Shown here piece by piece: positions 26,853 to 37,767 of a stretch of DNA of 52,624 bases. The first letter of the stretch is position 1; each line of letters begins with the position of its first letter. The notes below the pieces were generated by a model. It made no database searches. It saw only the letters and a list, made by a program, of their open reading frames with translations, and was not told where the DNA came from. Position numbers and translations under genes: made by a program. Origin of the DNA: CAZZIQ01 sp964654355 (GTDB taxonomy: Bacteria; Pseudomonadota; Gammaproteobacteria; GCF-002020875); contig CAZZIQ010000004.1 in the NCBI GenBank assembly GCA_964654355.1, forward strand, positions 1 to 52,624. The letters run 5' to 3'.

Positions 26853-27602
26853 CTAGCCGAGTTGCTCAGCGATTTCGTCCGAAATATCGGCATTGGTATG
26901 CACCGACTGCACATCGTCGAGATCCTCAAGGCGATCAATCATCTTCATCAGTGAAGTCGCCTGATCAACATCGGCGATTTCCGCCATGGTGGCCGCGCGC
27001 TGTATGACTTCCGCGGATTCCGGCGCAAAACCCCCCGCAGTCATCGCATCTTTCACACTGAGGTAATCCTCAAAGCTGGTCAGCACCTCAATGCTGCCAT
27101 CGCCCTGTGCTTCAACGTCTTGCGCACCAGCCTCAAGCGCGGCTTCCATGATGGCATCTTCATCACTGCCCGCCGGATAGACCAAAACCCCCGTCGCAGT
27201 AAAAAGATAGGCTACCGAGCCGTCGGTACCCAAGTTGCCGCCGTGTTTACTAAAGGCATGCCGCACCTCAGAAACCGTGCGATTGCGGTTGTCGGTCAAA
27301 CAATCGACCATCACTGCGACACCGCCGATACCGTAGCCTTCGTAGCGCACTTCTTCATAGCTCTCCGTCTCTGCCGCGCCACTGCCGCGCTTGACCGCAC
27401 GGTCAATCGTGTCGCGCGTCATATTGGCCTGCAGCGCCTTATCCACAGCGGTACGCAAGCGCGGGTTGGAATCCGCATCCGGACCGCCCATCTTTGCAGC
27501 CGTAGTGATTTCACGAATCAGCTTGGTGAAGATCTTGCCCCGCTTCGCATCCTGCGCATTCTTGCGGTGTTGAATGTTGTGCCATTTACTGTGGCCTGCC
27601 AT
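26853..27602 (-). CDS. yebC: YebC/TACO1 family protein
   Basis: A 249-residue protein of the YebC/PmpR/TACO1 family, starting MAGHSKWHNIQHRK and containing VRYEGYGIGGVAV and FSKHGGNLGTDGSVAYLF. Members have been described as DNA-binding regulators and, more recently, as translation factors that relieve ribosome stalling at proline-rich stretches; both are literature knowledge and neither is shown here. It lies upstream of ruvC and may be co-transcribed. Confidence 0.95.
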   Translation of the reverse strand: MAGHSKWHNIQHRKNAQDAKRGKIFTKLIREITTAAKMGGPDADSNPRLRTAVDKALQANMTRDTIDRAVKRGSGAAETESYEEVRYEGYGIGGVAVMVDCLTDNRNRTVSEVRHAFSKHGGNLGTDGSVAYLFTATGVLVYPAGSDEDAIMEAALEAGAQDVEAQGDGSIEVLTSFEDYLSVKDAMTAGGFAPESAEVIQRAATMAEIADVDQATSLMKMIDRLEDLDDVQSVHTNADISDEIAEQLG

Positions 27603-27632
27603 AACTCATCTCGCTTTTATATTTTTGAAATC

Positions 27633-27663
27633 CTGCCGCCCCCGAATATTCCGAAGCCGGCAG
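27633..27663. promoter_or_regulatory. Nested inverted repeat upstream of yebC
   Basis: CTGCCG (27633-27638) pairs with CGGCAG (27658-27663), and the 8-base palindrome GAATATTC lies between them. There is no T run on either side, so a classical terminator is doubtful. It sits between the nadA stop and the yebC start and could be an mRNA structure or a protein-binding site. Confidence 0.35.
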
Positions 27664-27675
27664 AAAACCAGCGCA

Positions 27676-28779
27676 CTAAGGGGAAACCTCCAGCATCCGC
27701 TCCAGCGCCAACTTCGCCTCCGCCGCCTCTTCCGGCGCCACCTTGATGGTGTTCACTGGCTTGCCAGCGAGCAGACTCTCCAACGTCCAAAGCAAATGCG
27801 GCGGATCAATCCGGAACATTGTCGAACACATGCATACCGTTGGCGACATAAAATGGACATGCTTGCCCTCGTGCTTATGTCGCTCATGCAGACGATTCAC
27901 CAAATTCAATTCAGTACCCACCAGCCAGCGCGTGCCTTCTGGCGAATCCGCAATCGTTTTAATAATGAATTCGGTGGAGCCCACCGCATCGGATTTTTGA
28001 CACACCTCAAACGAAGACTCCGGATGCGAGATCACTTTGCCGTCCGGATATTTCGCGCGAAATGCATCAATGTGTTCCGGCTGAAACATCTGATGTACGG
28101 AACAAAAGCCATGCCAAAGAATGATCTTGGCATCACGAATCTGTTGTTCGGCCAAACCACCCATTGGCTGAGACGGATCCCAAACCACCATATGCTCCAA
28201 CGGAATGTCCATTTTGAAGCCGGTGTTACGGCCCAAATGCTGATCCGGAAAGAACAACACCTTTTCGGTTTGTTGGAAAGACCACTCCAGCACATGACGC
28301 GCATTGGTAGAGGTGCAAACAATACCGCCATGTCGACCACAAAACGCCTTGAGATCCGCGGCGGAATTGATGTAGGTCACGGGCGTGAAGACCGCATCCG
28401 GGTCGTCAAACACTTCGCCTAGCTCTCTCCACGCTCGCTCCACCTTGGCGAGATTCGCCATATCCGCCATGGAACAGCCCGCAGAAAGGTCGGGAAGAAT
28501 CGAAACCTGATCTGGCCGCGACAAAACATCCGCAACCTCCGCCATAAAATGTACACCGCAAAACACAATGTATTCCGCATTCGAGGCAGCGGCTTGTCGC
28601 GAAAGCTTGAGCGAATCACCGGTGAAATCGGCGTGCCGAATCACTTCTTCGCGCTGATAGTGGTGCCCCAAGATCACTAAGCGATCACCCAGCATCTGCT
28701 TCGCCACCACAATGCGATCCTGCACCTCGGCCTCAGGCAGAAAGCTCAATTCCTCAATGCGTGAAACTGGAGCATTCAT
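27676..28779 (-). CDS. nadA: Quinolinate synthase NadA
   Basis: Condenses iminoaspartate with dihydroxyacetone phosphate to quinolinate for NAD synthesis; contains a [4Fe-4S] cluster. It has 367 residues with GHHYQREEV near the N-terminus and cluster cysteines in IVFCGVHFMAE (Cys74), GFCSVHQ and TVCMCSTMF. GGAG lies 6 bp before ATG 28779, which falls inside the last 26 bases of nudB. No nadB or nadC is present in the window. Confidence 0.96.
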   Translation of the reverse strand: MNAPVSRIEELSFLPEAEVQDRIVVAKQMLGDRLVILGHHYQREEVIRHADFTGDSLKLSRQAAASNAEYIVFCGVHFMAEVADVLSRPDQVSILPDLSAGCSMADMANLAKVERAWRELGEVFDDPDAVFTPVTYINSAADLKAFCGRHGGIVCTSTNARHVLEWSFQQTEKVLFFPDQHLGRNTGFKMDIPLEHMVVWDPSQPMGGLAEQQIRDAKIILWHGFCSVHQMFQPEHIDAFRAKYPDGKVISHPESSFEVCQKSDAVGSTEFIIKTIADSPEGTRWLVGTELNLVNRLHERHKHEGKHVHFMSPTVCMCSTMFRIDPPHLLWTLESLLAGKPVNTIKVAPEEAAEAKLALERMLEVSP

Positions 28780-29218
28780 CTCCGTCTCCTGGTTGAATCA
28801 ATAGTTGCTCAATTGCCGCACGATCAGTCCATGAGCTTGCCTGTGCTGCCGCCATTGCGGCGCTTAACCAACGAGACTCCACATGCTCGCGTGGGTTCAA
28901 TCTCAGCACAGGACGCCCGTGAACTTGCGCCCAAAACACGCACTCGATGTTGTGGGTGACCTCAGGCGCATAACGCGACTTCCACGGCATCACAATCTCA
29001 AAGCGCTGCTCAATCTCAGTGGCGATCATCTCTTTCACGGTCAGTCCGGTCTCTTCCAACAGCTCACGCCGCGCTGCATGGGCGGCCTCTTCACCCCACT
29101 CCAGCGCCCCGGTTACCGACTGCCAGAAGTCTGGCACATCCGCACGCCGTAACTGCAACACCTCGTCTTGCTCATTCGACACGACCACCAAAACAGATTC
29201 GGGCCGTTTATATCGCAC
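28754..29218 (-). CDS. nudB: Dihydroneopterin triphosphate diphosphatase NudB
   Basis: A Nudix hydrolase of 154 residues that removes pyrophosphate from dihydroneopterin triphosphate in folate synthesis. The Nudix box GX5EX7REUXEEXGU is complete (GALEWGEE...RRELLEETGL). The family N-terminus YKRPESVLVVV and the C-terminal segment HVESRWLS match NudB. It starts with GTG at 29218, sharing one base with the aspS TAG stop (TAGTG). It supplies the same folate pathway that FolA and ThyA use at 9-10 kb. Confidence 0.92.
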   Translation of the reverse strand: MRYKRPESVLVVVSNEQDEVLQLRRADVPDFWQSVTGALEWGEEAAHAARRELLEETGLTVKEMIATEIEQRFEIVMPWKSRYAPEVTHNIECVFWAQVHGRPVLRLNPREHVESRWLSAAMAAAQASSWTDRAAIEQLLIQPGDGDECSSFTH

Positions 29219-31008
29219 TACTCCGCCACTTTTACCGCAGCCACTGGAGTTCGCCGCTTGATATGCAATTCGCGCAGCTGCGCATCGTCAACGTCACCCG
29301 GCGCATTGGTCAACAAGCAGTTTGCAGACTGCGTCTTCGGGAACGCCATCACATCGCGAATGGTCTGTGCGCCGGTCATTAACATCACCAGACGATCCAA
29401 ACCAAACGCCATACCGCCATGCGGAGGACAACCGTAGTTCAAGGCATCCAACAAAAAGCCAAACTGCGCATAGGCCTGCTCTTCAGTGAAACCCAAAATC
29501 TTGAGAATCTTCTGCTGCACCTGTGGGCGATAAATACGCATCGAGCCGCCACCGACTTCAGTACCGTTCAGCACCATGTCATAGGCACGCGACAGACACT
29601 CGCCCGGATGGCTCTCCAAGCGGTCAATATCTTCCTCACGCGGCGAGGTAAACGGATGGTGCACGGCATGCCAACGATCGTTCTTCTCGTCCCATTCAAA
29701 CATTGGGAAATCAACCACCCATAGCGGCTGCCATTCGCCTTGCAGCAAATTGAGATCTACGCCGACCTTCAAGCGCAATGCACCCAAGGCCTCGTTCACG
29801 ATCTTCGCCTTATCCGCACCAAAGAAAATCAGATCGCCCGCAACTGCGCCCGTGCGCTGCAAGATGCCACTCACCGCTTCATCCGAAAGGAACTTCACAA
29901 TCGGTGACTGCAACCCATCACGGCCCTGAGCCGGATCAGTGACCTTAATGTAGGCCAAGCCTCTCGCACCATAGATGCCAACATATTGGGTGTAGCCATC
30001 AATGTCTTTACGCGACAGCGATTCGCCACCCGGTACACGCAACGCAGCAACCCGACCGTGCGGGTCAATCGCCGGCCCCGAGAACACTTTGAAGTCAGTC
30101 TCTGCAACCAGATCGCCAACATCCACCAATTCCAGCGGATTCCGCAAATCAGGGCGGTCGGAACCATAGCGATGCATGGCTTCTTGATAGGTCATCCGCG
30201 GAAATGGATTCGGAAGATCAATCGCCAGCGTTTCTTTGAACAGCCCTCGGATCATGCCTTCCATCAGTACCATGATCTGTTCTTCACTCAGGAAGGATGT
30301 CTCGATGTCGAGCTGGGTGAACTCTGGCTGACGATCGGCGCGCAGGTCTTCGTCGCGGAAGCAACGCACGACCTGGTAATAGCGATCCATACCCGAAACC
30401 ATGAGCAATTGCTTAAACAACTGCGGCGACTGCGGCAAGGCAAAAAACTTGCCTTCATGAGTACGGCTCGGCACCAAGTAATCTCGCGCACCCTCCGGCG
30501 TTGCGCGCGTCAGCATCGGTGTTTCCATGTCCATGAAGCCAGCATCATCCAAATAGCGGCGGAGGCTACGCGTCACCTGAGAACGCAGCTGCATACGCTG
30601 CAGCATCTCTGGACGGCGCAAATCAATGTAGCGATAACGCAGGCGCACATCCTCGTTGATATGGTCTTCATCCAAGGTAAATGGTGGCGTTTCCGATGCA
30701 TTCAGAATCGTGATCTCGGATGCCAACACCTCAACCTCACCGGTCGAGAGATTCTTATTCTCGGTACCTTCCGGACGACGACGGACTTTTCCCTTGATCT
30801 GCAGCACATATTCGGCGCGCACTTTCTCCGCCTGCCCGAACGGCCCCTTGAAATCCGGATCAGCAACAACCTGAATGCGACCAGTGCGGTCACGCAGATC
30901 AATGAAGATCACCCCGCCATGATCACGACGGCGGTGCATCCAGCCGGCGAGCTCGACAGTCTGATCAATGTGTGCGGCGTTGACTTCACCGCAATACTGC
31001 GTGCGCAT
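29218..31008 (-). CDS. aspS: Aspartyl-tRNA synthetase
   Basis: A bacterial-type class II AspRS of 596 residues: N-terminal OB anticodon-binding domain (VELAGWMHRRRDHGGVIFIDLRD), motif 2 FRDEDLRADRQPEFTQLD, a GAD insertion domain and motif 3 FGLDRLVML. ATG 31008 matches the MRTQYCGEV start; an in-frame TTG at 31014 is less likely. Whether it is discriminating or also charges tRNA-Asn cannot be judged without knowing if gatCAB exists. aspS-nudB are coupled by the TAGTG overlap. Confidence 0.96.
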   Translation of the reverse strand: MRTQYCGEVNAAHIDQTVELAGWMHRRRDHGGVIFIDLRDRTGRIQVVADPDFKGPFGQAEKVRAEYVLQIKGKVRRRPEGTENKNLSTGEVEVLASEITILNASETPPFTLDEDHINEDVRLRYRYIDLRRPEMLQRMQLRSQVTRSLRRYLDDAGFMDMETPMLTRATPEGARDYLVPSRTHEGKFFALPQSPQLFKQLLMVSGMDRYYQVVRCFRDEDLRADRQPEFTQLDIETSFLSEEQIMVLMEGMIRGLFKETLAIDLPNPFPRMTYQEAMHRYGSDRPDLRNPLELVDVGDLVAETDFKVFSGPAIDPHGRVAALRVPGGESLSRKDIDGYTQYVGIYGARGLAYIKVTDPAQGRDGLQSPIVKFLSDEAVSGILQRTGAVAGDLIFFGADKAKIVNEALGALRLKVGVDLNLLQGEWQPLWVVDFPMFEWDEKNDRWHAVHHPFTSPREEDIDRLESHPGECLSRAYDMVLNGTEVGGGSMRIYRPQVQQKILKILGFTEEQAYAQFGFLLDALNYGCPPHGGMAFGLDRLVMLMTGAQTIRDVMAFPKTQSANCLLTNAPGDVDDAQLRELHIKRRTPVAAVKVAE

Positions 31009-31172
31009 TTTCAAAAATCTCCGAACGTATCAATTGCAGCAGGGTTAACCAATTTCAACTTCAGGCGCGTCGACCACCAGCGAGGTCGATCATCAAGTGA
31101 GCCACGGATGGCAGCAGCGACCCCTGAAACGAAATCCGCCAGCCCTACCAGCGAAACAAGATCCCACAAACG

Positions 31173-31199
31173 AAAAGGGAGGCATTTTAGCCTCCCTTT
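31173..31199 (-). terminator. Intrinsic terminator after fmdB
   Basis: AAAGGGAGGC and GCCTCCCTTT around a 6-base loop. Read on the minus strand, the stem is followed by TTTT. It lies between fmdB (stop at 31235) and aspS (start at 31008), so aspS needs its own promoter in the 160 bp that follow; I could not identify one with confidence. Confidence 0.78.
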
Positions 31200-31234
31200 G
31201 GGTGCACCGCGATGCAGGCGCCGCGTCTTGGGCG

Positions 31235-31486
31235 TTATTTACAGGCCGGACAGGCTCCCGTACCGCACGCCGGCGCAGCTGAGGCACTTTCAGCGACGTT
31301 CTTTTTGCCACCCGACTTGAAGTCAGTCTCATACCAACCACCGCCCTTGAGACGGAATCCGCCTGCGGTGACACGCTTCTGCACCACCGCACCACAATCC
31401 GGGCACGCCGGCGCCGGATCGCTAATCTTTTGCATGTGATCAAACACCTTCCCGCAGGAAGTGCATTCATATTCGTAAATTGGCAT
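31235..31486 (-). CDS. FmdB family zinc-ribbon protein
   Basis: An 83-residue small protein with the FmdB-type N-terminus MPIYEYECTSCGKVFDHMQK and a four-cysteine zinc ribbon (CTSC...CPDC). The C-terminal tail adds two further cysteine pairs (ACGTGACPAC). FmdB proteins are widespread but poorly understood; the name comes from a proposed regulator of formamidase. In many gammaproteobacteria, fmdB is followed by a DUF502 gene and then aspS; here the DUF502 gene is absent and a terminator separates fmdB from aspS. Confidence 0.9.
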   Translation of the reverse strand: MPIYEYECTSCGKVFDHMQKISDPAPACPDCGAVVQKRVTAGGFRLKGGGWYETDFKSGGKKNVAESASAAPACGTGACPACK

Positions 31487-31550
31487 GACTTAATCCTCAA
31501 ACACGCTGGAGGCGCCGCGGCACATCTCCAACGTCGATTTCAAAAACTGT

Positions 31551-32405
31551 CTAGCGTGGATGATAGGGACCATCCGCGGGCCGGAGCCGCAAAAAGCGCG
31601 GGAACCGTGGGATGCCTTGGGAAGTCAGGCCATTATAGCGATAGGTAATCCAGCTCCCAATAGGGGGTGGATCGGAGCGCTGCGCATCCGTCAGCCCCGA
31701 ACCAATGCGAAACCGCTTCCCTTCAGGCGTCACCACCTCGAGCGAACCCAACATCCCGGCCAAACGCCCGCGACCCGGGGTATGCCCCACCACGCGCGCC
31801 TCCGCGTCGTCATAACGCTTCAGTTTGAGCAAATCACCACTGCGGCCAGTTGCATACATAGCGTCGGCACGATGCAACATCAAGCCCTCGCCACCCGCCG
31901 CGGAGACCTCCAACAACTTGACCCACAATTCGGCCCGAGTCGGGACTCGGAATTGGGCCACCGGCTTCAACCAAGGCACCTCTGCCCTCGCCATCAACCG
32001 CTGAATTTCCTCACTACGCGCGGTGAAATCACCCTCTCCTCCCGGCAGCTCAAACACCCAGTAGCCGAGCTGTCGCCATTCCACCTCATCGGGAACCTGT
32101 CGACGCACGGCCGCGGACGCAGTCTCGAACTGGCCACGGCCCGCCCACAGCTCTCCGTCGAGAGGACGTTTGGGAAACCCCCGCGTGAACCAGTCCGGAG
32201 CGGCGATCTTGAACCCTCCCCGCGACCATAAATGCTCGCCATCCCAATAGGCCCGCACACCATCCAATTTCTCACTGACCCAATACTCAGCCGGATCGAG
32301 GTGATCGTTCCACGACTTTGCCAAGAGTAAATCGGCAGCCAGCAAGACCGTAGGCAAAAACAGCAGGACGAGCGCACTGAGTAAACGGGCGAGACGGTGG
32401 TGCAT
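31551..32405 (-). CDS. Periplasmic-type ATP-dependent DNA ligase (LigE-like)
   Basis: A minimal ATP-dependent DNA ligase. ATG 32405 gives 284 residues beginning with a convincing signal peptide (HHRLARLLSALVLLFLPTVLLA). The adenylation motif is EKLDGVRAYWDG with Lys47 as nucleophile, followed by LDGELWAGRG, EGLMLHR (motif IV) and LLKLKRYDDAEARVVG (motif V), then an OB fold. No extra DNA-binding domain is present. LigE enzymes of Neisseria and Haemophilus have been linked to competence or extracellular DNA. GGAGG abuts the ATG with no spacer; an in-frame ATG at 32456 would overlap the promoter of the neighbouring gene. The enzyme class is clear; the physiological role is inferred. Confidence 0.9.
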   Translation of the reverse strand: MHHRLARLLSALVLLFLPTVLLAADLLLAKSWNDHLDPAEYWVSEKLDGVRAYWDGEHLWSRGGFKIAAPDWFTRGFPKRPLDGELWAGRGQFETASAAVRRQVPDEVEWRQLGYWVFELPGGEGDFTARSEEIQRLMARAEVPWLKPVAQFRVPTRAELWVKLLEVSAAGGEGLMLHRADAMYATGRSGDLLKLKRYDDAEARVVGHTPGRGRLAGMLGSLEVVTPEGKRFRIGSGLTDAQRSDPPPIGSWITYRYNGLTSQGIPRFPRFLRLRPADGPYHPR

Positions 32406-32440
32406 CCTCCGTGCAATTCCCGTGAACTCCGTGCGATTTC

Positions 32441-32468
32441 TTGGATCCCTACTCATGCGCGGTATAGT
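32441..32468 (+). promoter_or_regulatory. Putative sigma-70 promoter of the Atm1-type exporter
   Basis: TTGGAT (32441-32446), a 16-bp spacer, and TATAGT (32463-32468) lie 38 bp before the exporter start at 32506. This gives a short leader of about 30 nt. Confidence 0.55.
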
Positions 32469-32505
32469 GCCCCAACTTCAAACTAATCGGTAATTCAAAC
32501 ACAGC

Positions 32506-34284
32506 ATGCGCGTCACCACCCGCCCTACTCAAATTCCAGCCAACTCGGTCGATGACTGGCGCTCACTGCGCCAATTGGGCCCATTTTTATGGCGCTGGCG
32601 CTGGCGCGCGGGACTGGCAATTGGCGCACTGGTGCTTTCTAAGCTCGCCAATGTCGCGGTGCCGCTGCTGCTGAAAGATATTGTGGATGCGCTGGATCAA
32701 CCCGACAACGTCGCTCTCATCCTGCCACTCAGCCTGGTCATCGCCTATGGCTTGATGCGTGCCGGTTCTGCCCTGTTCAACGAACTGCGCGATGCCATCT
32801 TTGCGCGTGCGCGTCACGGGATGATGCGTGACCTCTCCGTACGCCTGGTTGAACACCTTCATCAGCTCTCTCTGCGCTTCCACCTCGACCGTAAAACCGG
32901 CGGCATTACCCGCGACATGGACCGCGGCACGCGCGCCGTCAGCTCACTGTTCAACCTCATGTTGTTCAACATCGTGCCGACGCTAGTGGAGGTGACTCTG
33001 ATTGCGGTCATCCTGCTTGCCGCCTACAACCCTTGGTTTGCCATCATCACGTTCGGCACCGTAGGGATTTACATCTTTTTCACCACACTGGTGACGAATT
33101 GGCGGATGAAGTTTCGGATTCAAATGAATACCGCAGATTCCGAAGCCAGTACCTATGCGGTAGATGGGCTGCTCAACTATGAAACGGTGAAGTATTTCGG
33201 CAACGAACGCGAGGAATTACAGCGTTATGACGGACAGTTGAGCGAGTGGGAAAATGCCGCTGTTCGCAGCCAAACGTCCATGTCGGCGCTCAACTTTGGT
33301 CAAGCCTTCATCATCGCGATTGGCGTAACAACGATCATGGCCCTGGCCGCACAGGGTGTTGTTGATGGCAGCATGACCTTGGGCGATTTGGTCTTGGTCA
33401 ATACCTTCTTACTTCAGCTCTTCATCCCCCTCGGGTTTCTCGGCATTGTCTATTCGCAAGTGCGTCATAACCTCGCAGACATCCGCAGCATGTTTCGCCT
33501 ATTTGACGAACAACCTGAAATTACCGATGAACCCAACGCACAACCCCTCGAAATTCGCAATGCGGTGGTGCGGTTTGAGGATGTGGACTTTGCCTATGAA
33601 CCTGAACGGCCAATCCTACATGGACTGAGTTTCGAGATAGGCGCAGGAGAAAAGGTTGCAGTAGTTGGGCCCAGCGGCGCTGGAAAATCCACTCTGGCGC
33701 GATTGTTATTCCGCTTCTTCGATATTGACGCAGGCCGCATCACGATTGATGGTCAAGATATTCGCGCAGTGACTCAAGAAAGCCTGCGAGCAGCAATTGG
33801 CATCGTTCCCCAAGATACGGTTTTATTCAACGACACCCTATACCGCAACATCGCTTATGCGCGACCCAACGCCACACCGAGCGAGGTTGAGCAAGCCGCG
33901 CGCCTTGCACACATCCATGATTTCATCATGAGCTTACCGCAAGGCTACGAGACGATTGTGGGCGAACGCGGCCTTAAGCTTTCTGGCGGCGAGAAACAGC
34001 GCGTAGCAATCGCGCGCGTCTTCCTCAAAGACCCGCCAATTCTCGTTTTCGATGAAGCCACCTCGTCACTGGACTCGAACTCTGAGCGCATCATTCTGAA
34101 ATCGATGCAAGACGTGGCGCACAAACGTACAACGCTCGTGATTGCACATCGCCTCTCGACCATCATCGATGCCAATCGCATTCTGGTCATACAAGATGGT
34201 CGTATCCGCGAACAGGGCACACATGATGCCCTGCTCGCAGAACGCGGTCTTTATGCCGATCTTTGGAAAATCCAACAGCGCTAG
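32506..34284 (+). CDS. Atm1/HMT1-family ABC transporter (fused permease and ATPase)
   Basis: A half-transporter of 592 residues that would act as a homodimer in the inner membrane. It has six transmembrane segments (about 30-320), then an ATPase domain: Walker A GPSGAGKST, signature LSGGEKQRVAIARVF, Walker B ILVFDEATSSLDS, and the H-loop AHRLSTI. The NYETVKYFGNE and FLGIVYSQVRHNLADI segments place it with mitochondrial Atm1/ABCB7 and bacterial heavy-metal or glutathione-conjugate exporters, not with MsbA. Likely cargo is glutathione polysulfide or metal-thiol conjugates, by homology only. No strong Shine-Dalgarno sequence precedes ATG 32506. It converges on clpB with 18 bp between stops. Confidence 0.92.
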   Translation: MRVTTRPTQIPANSVDDWRSLRQLGPFLWRWRWRAGLAIGALVLSKLANVAVPLLLKDIVDALDQPDNVALILPLSLVIAYGLMRAGSALFNELRDAIFARARHGMMRDLSVRLVEHLHQLSLRFHLDRKTGGITRDMDRGTRAVSSLFNLMLFNIVPTLVEVTLIAVILLAAYNPWFAIITFGTVGIYIFFTTLVTNWRMKFRIQMNTADSEASTYAVDGLLNYETVKYFGNEREELQRYDGQLSEWENAAVRSQTSMSALNFGQAFIIAIGVTTIMALAAQGVVDGSMTLGDLVLVNTFLLQLFIPLGFLGIVYSQVRHNLADIRSMFRLFDEQPEITDEPNAQPLEIRNAVVRFEDVDFAYEPERPILHGLSFEIGAGEKVAVVGPSGAGKSTLARLLFRFFDIDAGRITIDGQDIRAVTQESLRAAIGIVPQDTVLFNDTLYRNIAYARPNATPSEVEQAARLAHIHDFIMSLPQGYETIVGERGLKLSGGEKQRVAIARVFLKDPPILVFDEATSSLDSNSERIILKSMQDVAHKRTTLVIAHRLSTIIDANRILVIQDGRIREQGTHDALLAERGLYADLWKIQQR

Positions 34285-34302
34285 CGGATTCACCTCAACG
34301 AC

Positions 34303-36888
<2,586 letters not shown>

Positions 36889-37389
36889 GCGAACAACTCC
36901 TTACGCAGTAAAGCGGAAATTCAATGGAATGGGATATGCGGCTGCCTGTGGATAATTTCAATCCCACACCGGATTTCTCATGAAATCTTTCTATGGATTC
37001 CGCTTGAGCGTCAAAATCGCGCGTGCCCTCATAAGCTCTCTCGATCAAAAATCAGCATTCACTGCCAAAGAGTGCCGAAGGCAGAATATCCCTGATTAAC
37101 CCCAAAACGTAGACGCTTAGAAGATTTACGTCAGTAGCTTGCTCACTTTTTGTGTCCAACGTCGGTTCGACGACGGGGTTTGTGTTCACTTTCGGAAATG
37201 GCCCCAGCTGAAAACTGAATGATATTTTGTTTCAAATTGTTTCATGTCCGCGTGGATTAACTCAATCAATTCCGTGCATAGGAATACGCTCAAACACTTT
37301 TATAAAAAATCACTTTGAAACAGACCTAGACGTCGGCATCCACATGGCCTAGCGTGAACCATCCATTCACCACAACTTGGAGATGGATC
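36889..37389. other. Non-coding stretch between clpB and the ComEA-like gene
   Basis: About 500 bp, the longest gene-free stretch in the window, separating two divergent genes. It is visibly more AT-rich than its surroundings. It contains the clpB promoter near its left end, repeated TTTCA-type words near 37220-37245 (TTTCAAATTGTTTCA), and a TATAAA at 37301-37306 that could be a -10 for the right-hand gene but lacks a good -35. I find no convincing ORF or known RNA. Confidence 0.6.
36934..36962 (-). promoter_or_regulatory. Heat-shock (sigma-32-like) promoter of clpB
   Basis: On the minus strand: ATTGAAA (-35), 14-bp spacer, CCGCATAT (-10). Sigma-32 consensus is CTTGAAA, 13-15 bp, CCCCATNT; the match is one mismatch in each element. 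The predicted leader to the clpB start is about 35-40 nt, and clpB is a classical sigma-32 gene. Confidence 0.68.
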
Positions 37390-37704
37390 ATGACACAAAC
37401 ATTCATACCTCTACGTCGCTGGCTGCAAAGTGCTGCACTTGCAAGCGCACTGGCGCTTTCAGCCCATGCCATTGCAGAAAAACCATTCAACGGGGTCATT
37501 GACCTCAACACAGCCACCATGGAGCAACTCATCACGTTGCATGGAGTTGGCGAGTTCACTGCCCGACTCATCCTTGAGGATCGCGAGAAATATGGCGCCT
37601 ATCGCACTATTGAAGATCTCGCTCGAGTCAAAGGCGTTGGACCCGCCACAATTGAAGCAAATCGGGAGCGCCTCACCGCAAAACCGCTCCCTGTAACGCC
37701 ATAA
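37390..37704 (+). CDS. ComEA-like secreted helix-hairpin-helix protein
   Basis: A 104-residue protein with a signal peptide (RWLQSAALASALALSAHAIA) and a mature helix-hairpin-helix DNA-binding domain (IDLNTATMEQLITLHGVGEFTA and DLARVKGVGPATIEANRERL), the arrangement of short proteobacterial ComEA proteins. Such proteins bind incoming DNA in the periplasm during natural transformation, although many short homologues are untested. GGAG sits 7 bp before ATG 37390, which fixes the start. No other competence gene is adjacent. A long hairpin follows 13 bp after the stop. Confidence 0.87.
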   Translation: MTQTFIPLRRWLQSAALASALALSAHAIAEKPFNGVIDLNTATMEQLITLHGVGEFTARLILEDREKYGAYRTIEDLARVKGVGPATIEANRERLTAKPLPVTP

Positions 37705-37716
37705 CCCATCCACCGG

Positions 37717-37764
37717 AAAAATAATGCCTCACTTGGGGATCGCCCCCATTTGAGGCATTATTTT
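37717..37764 (+). terminator. Long hairpin between the ComEA-like gene and rimO
   Basis: AAAATAATGCCTCA (37718-37731) pairs perfectly with TGAGGCATTATTTT (37751-37764), and an inner GGGG/CCCC pair extends the stem. The 3' arm ends in TTATTTT, as in an intrinsic terminator. The same arm contains GAGG (37752-37755), the only Shine-Dalgarno-like sequence before the rimO ATG at 37768, so the hairpin may also block rimO translation. Confidence 0.8.
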
Positions 37765-37767
37765 GCG

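Noticed and set aside
27616..27621. TATAAA as -10 box of yebC
   Set aside because: It would start transcription within about 10 bases of the yebC ATG, leaving no room for a ribosome-binding site, and no -35 box is seen.
27574..28422. Plus-strand reading frame (about 282 codons) opposite nadA
   Set aside because: NadA is intact with its cluster cysteines; the opposite frame is a shadow.
29986..31320. Long plus-strand reading frame (about 444 codons) opposite aspS
   Set aside because: It is antisense to an intact, clearly recognisable AspRS, shows no protein-like motif, and is the usual side-effect of GC-rich codon use.
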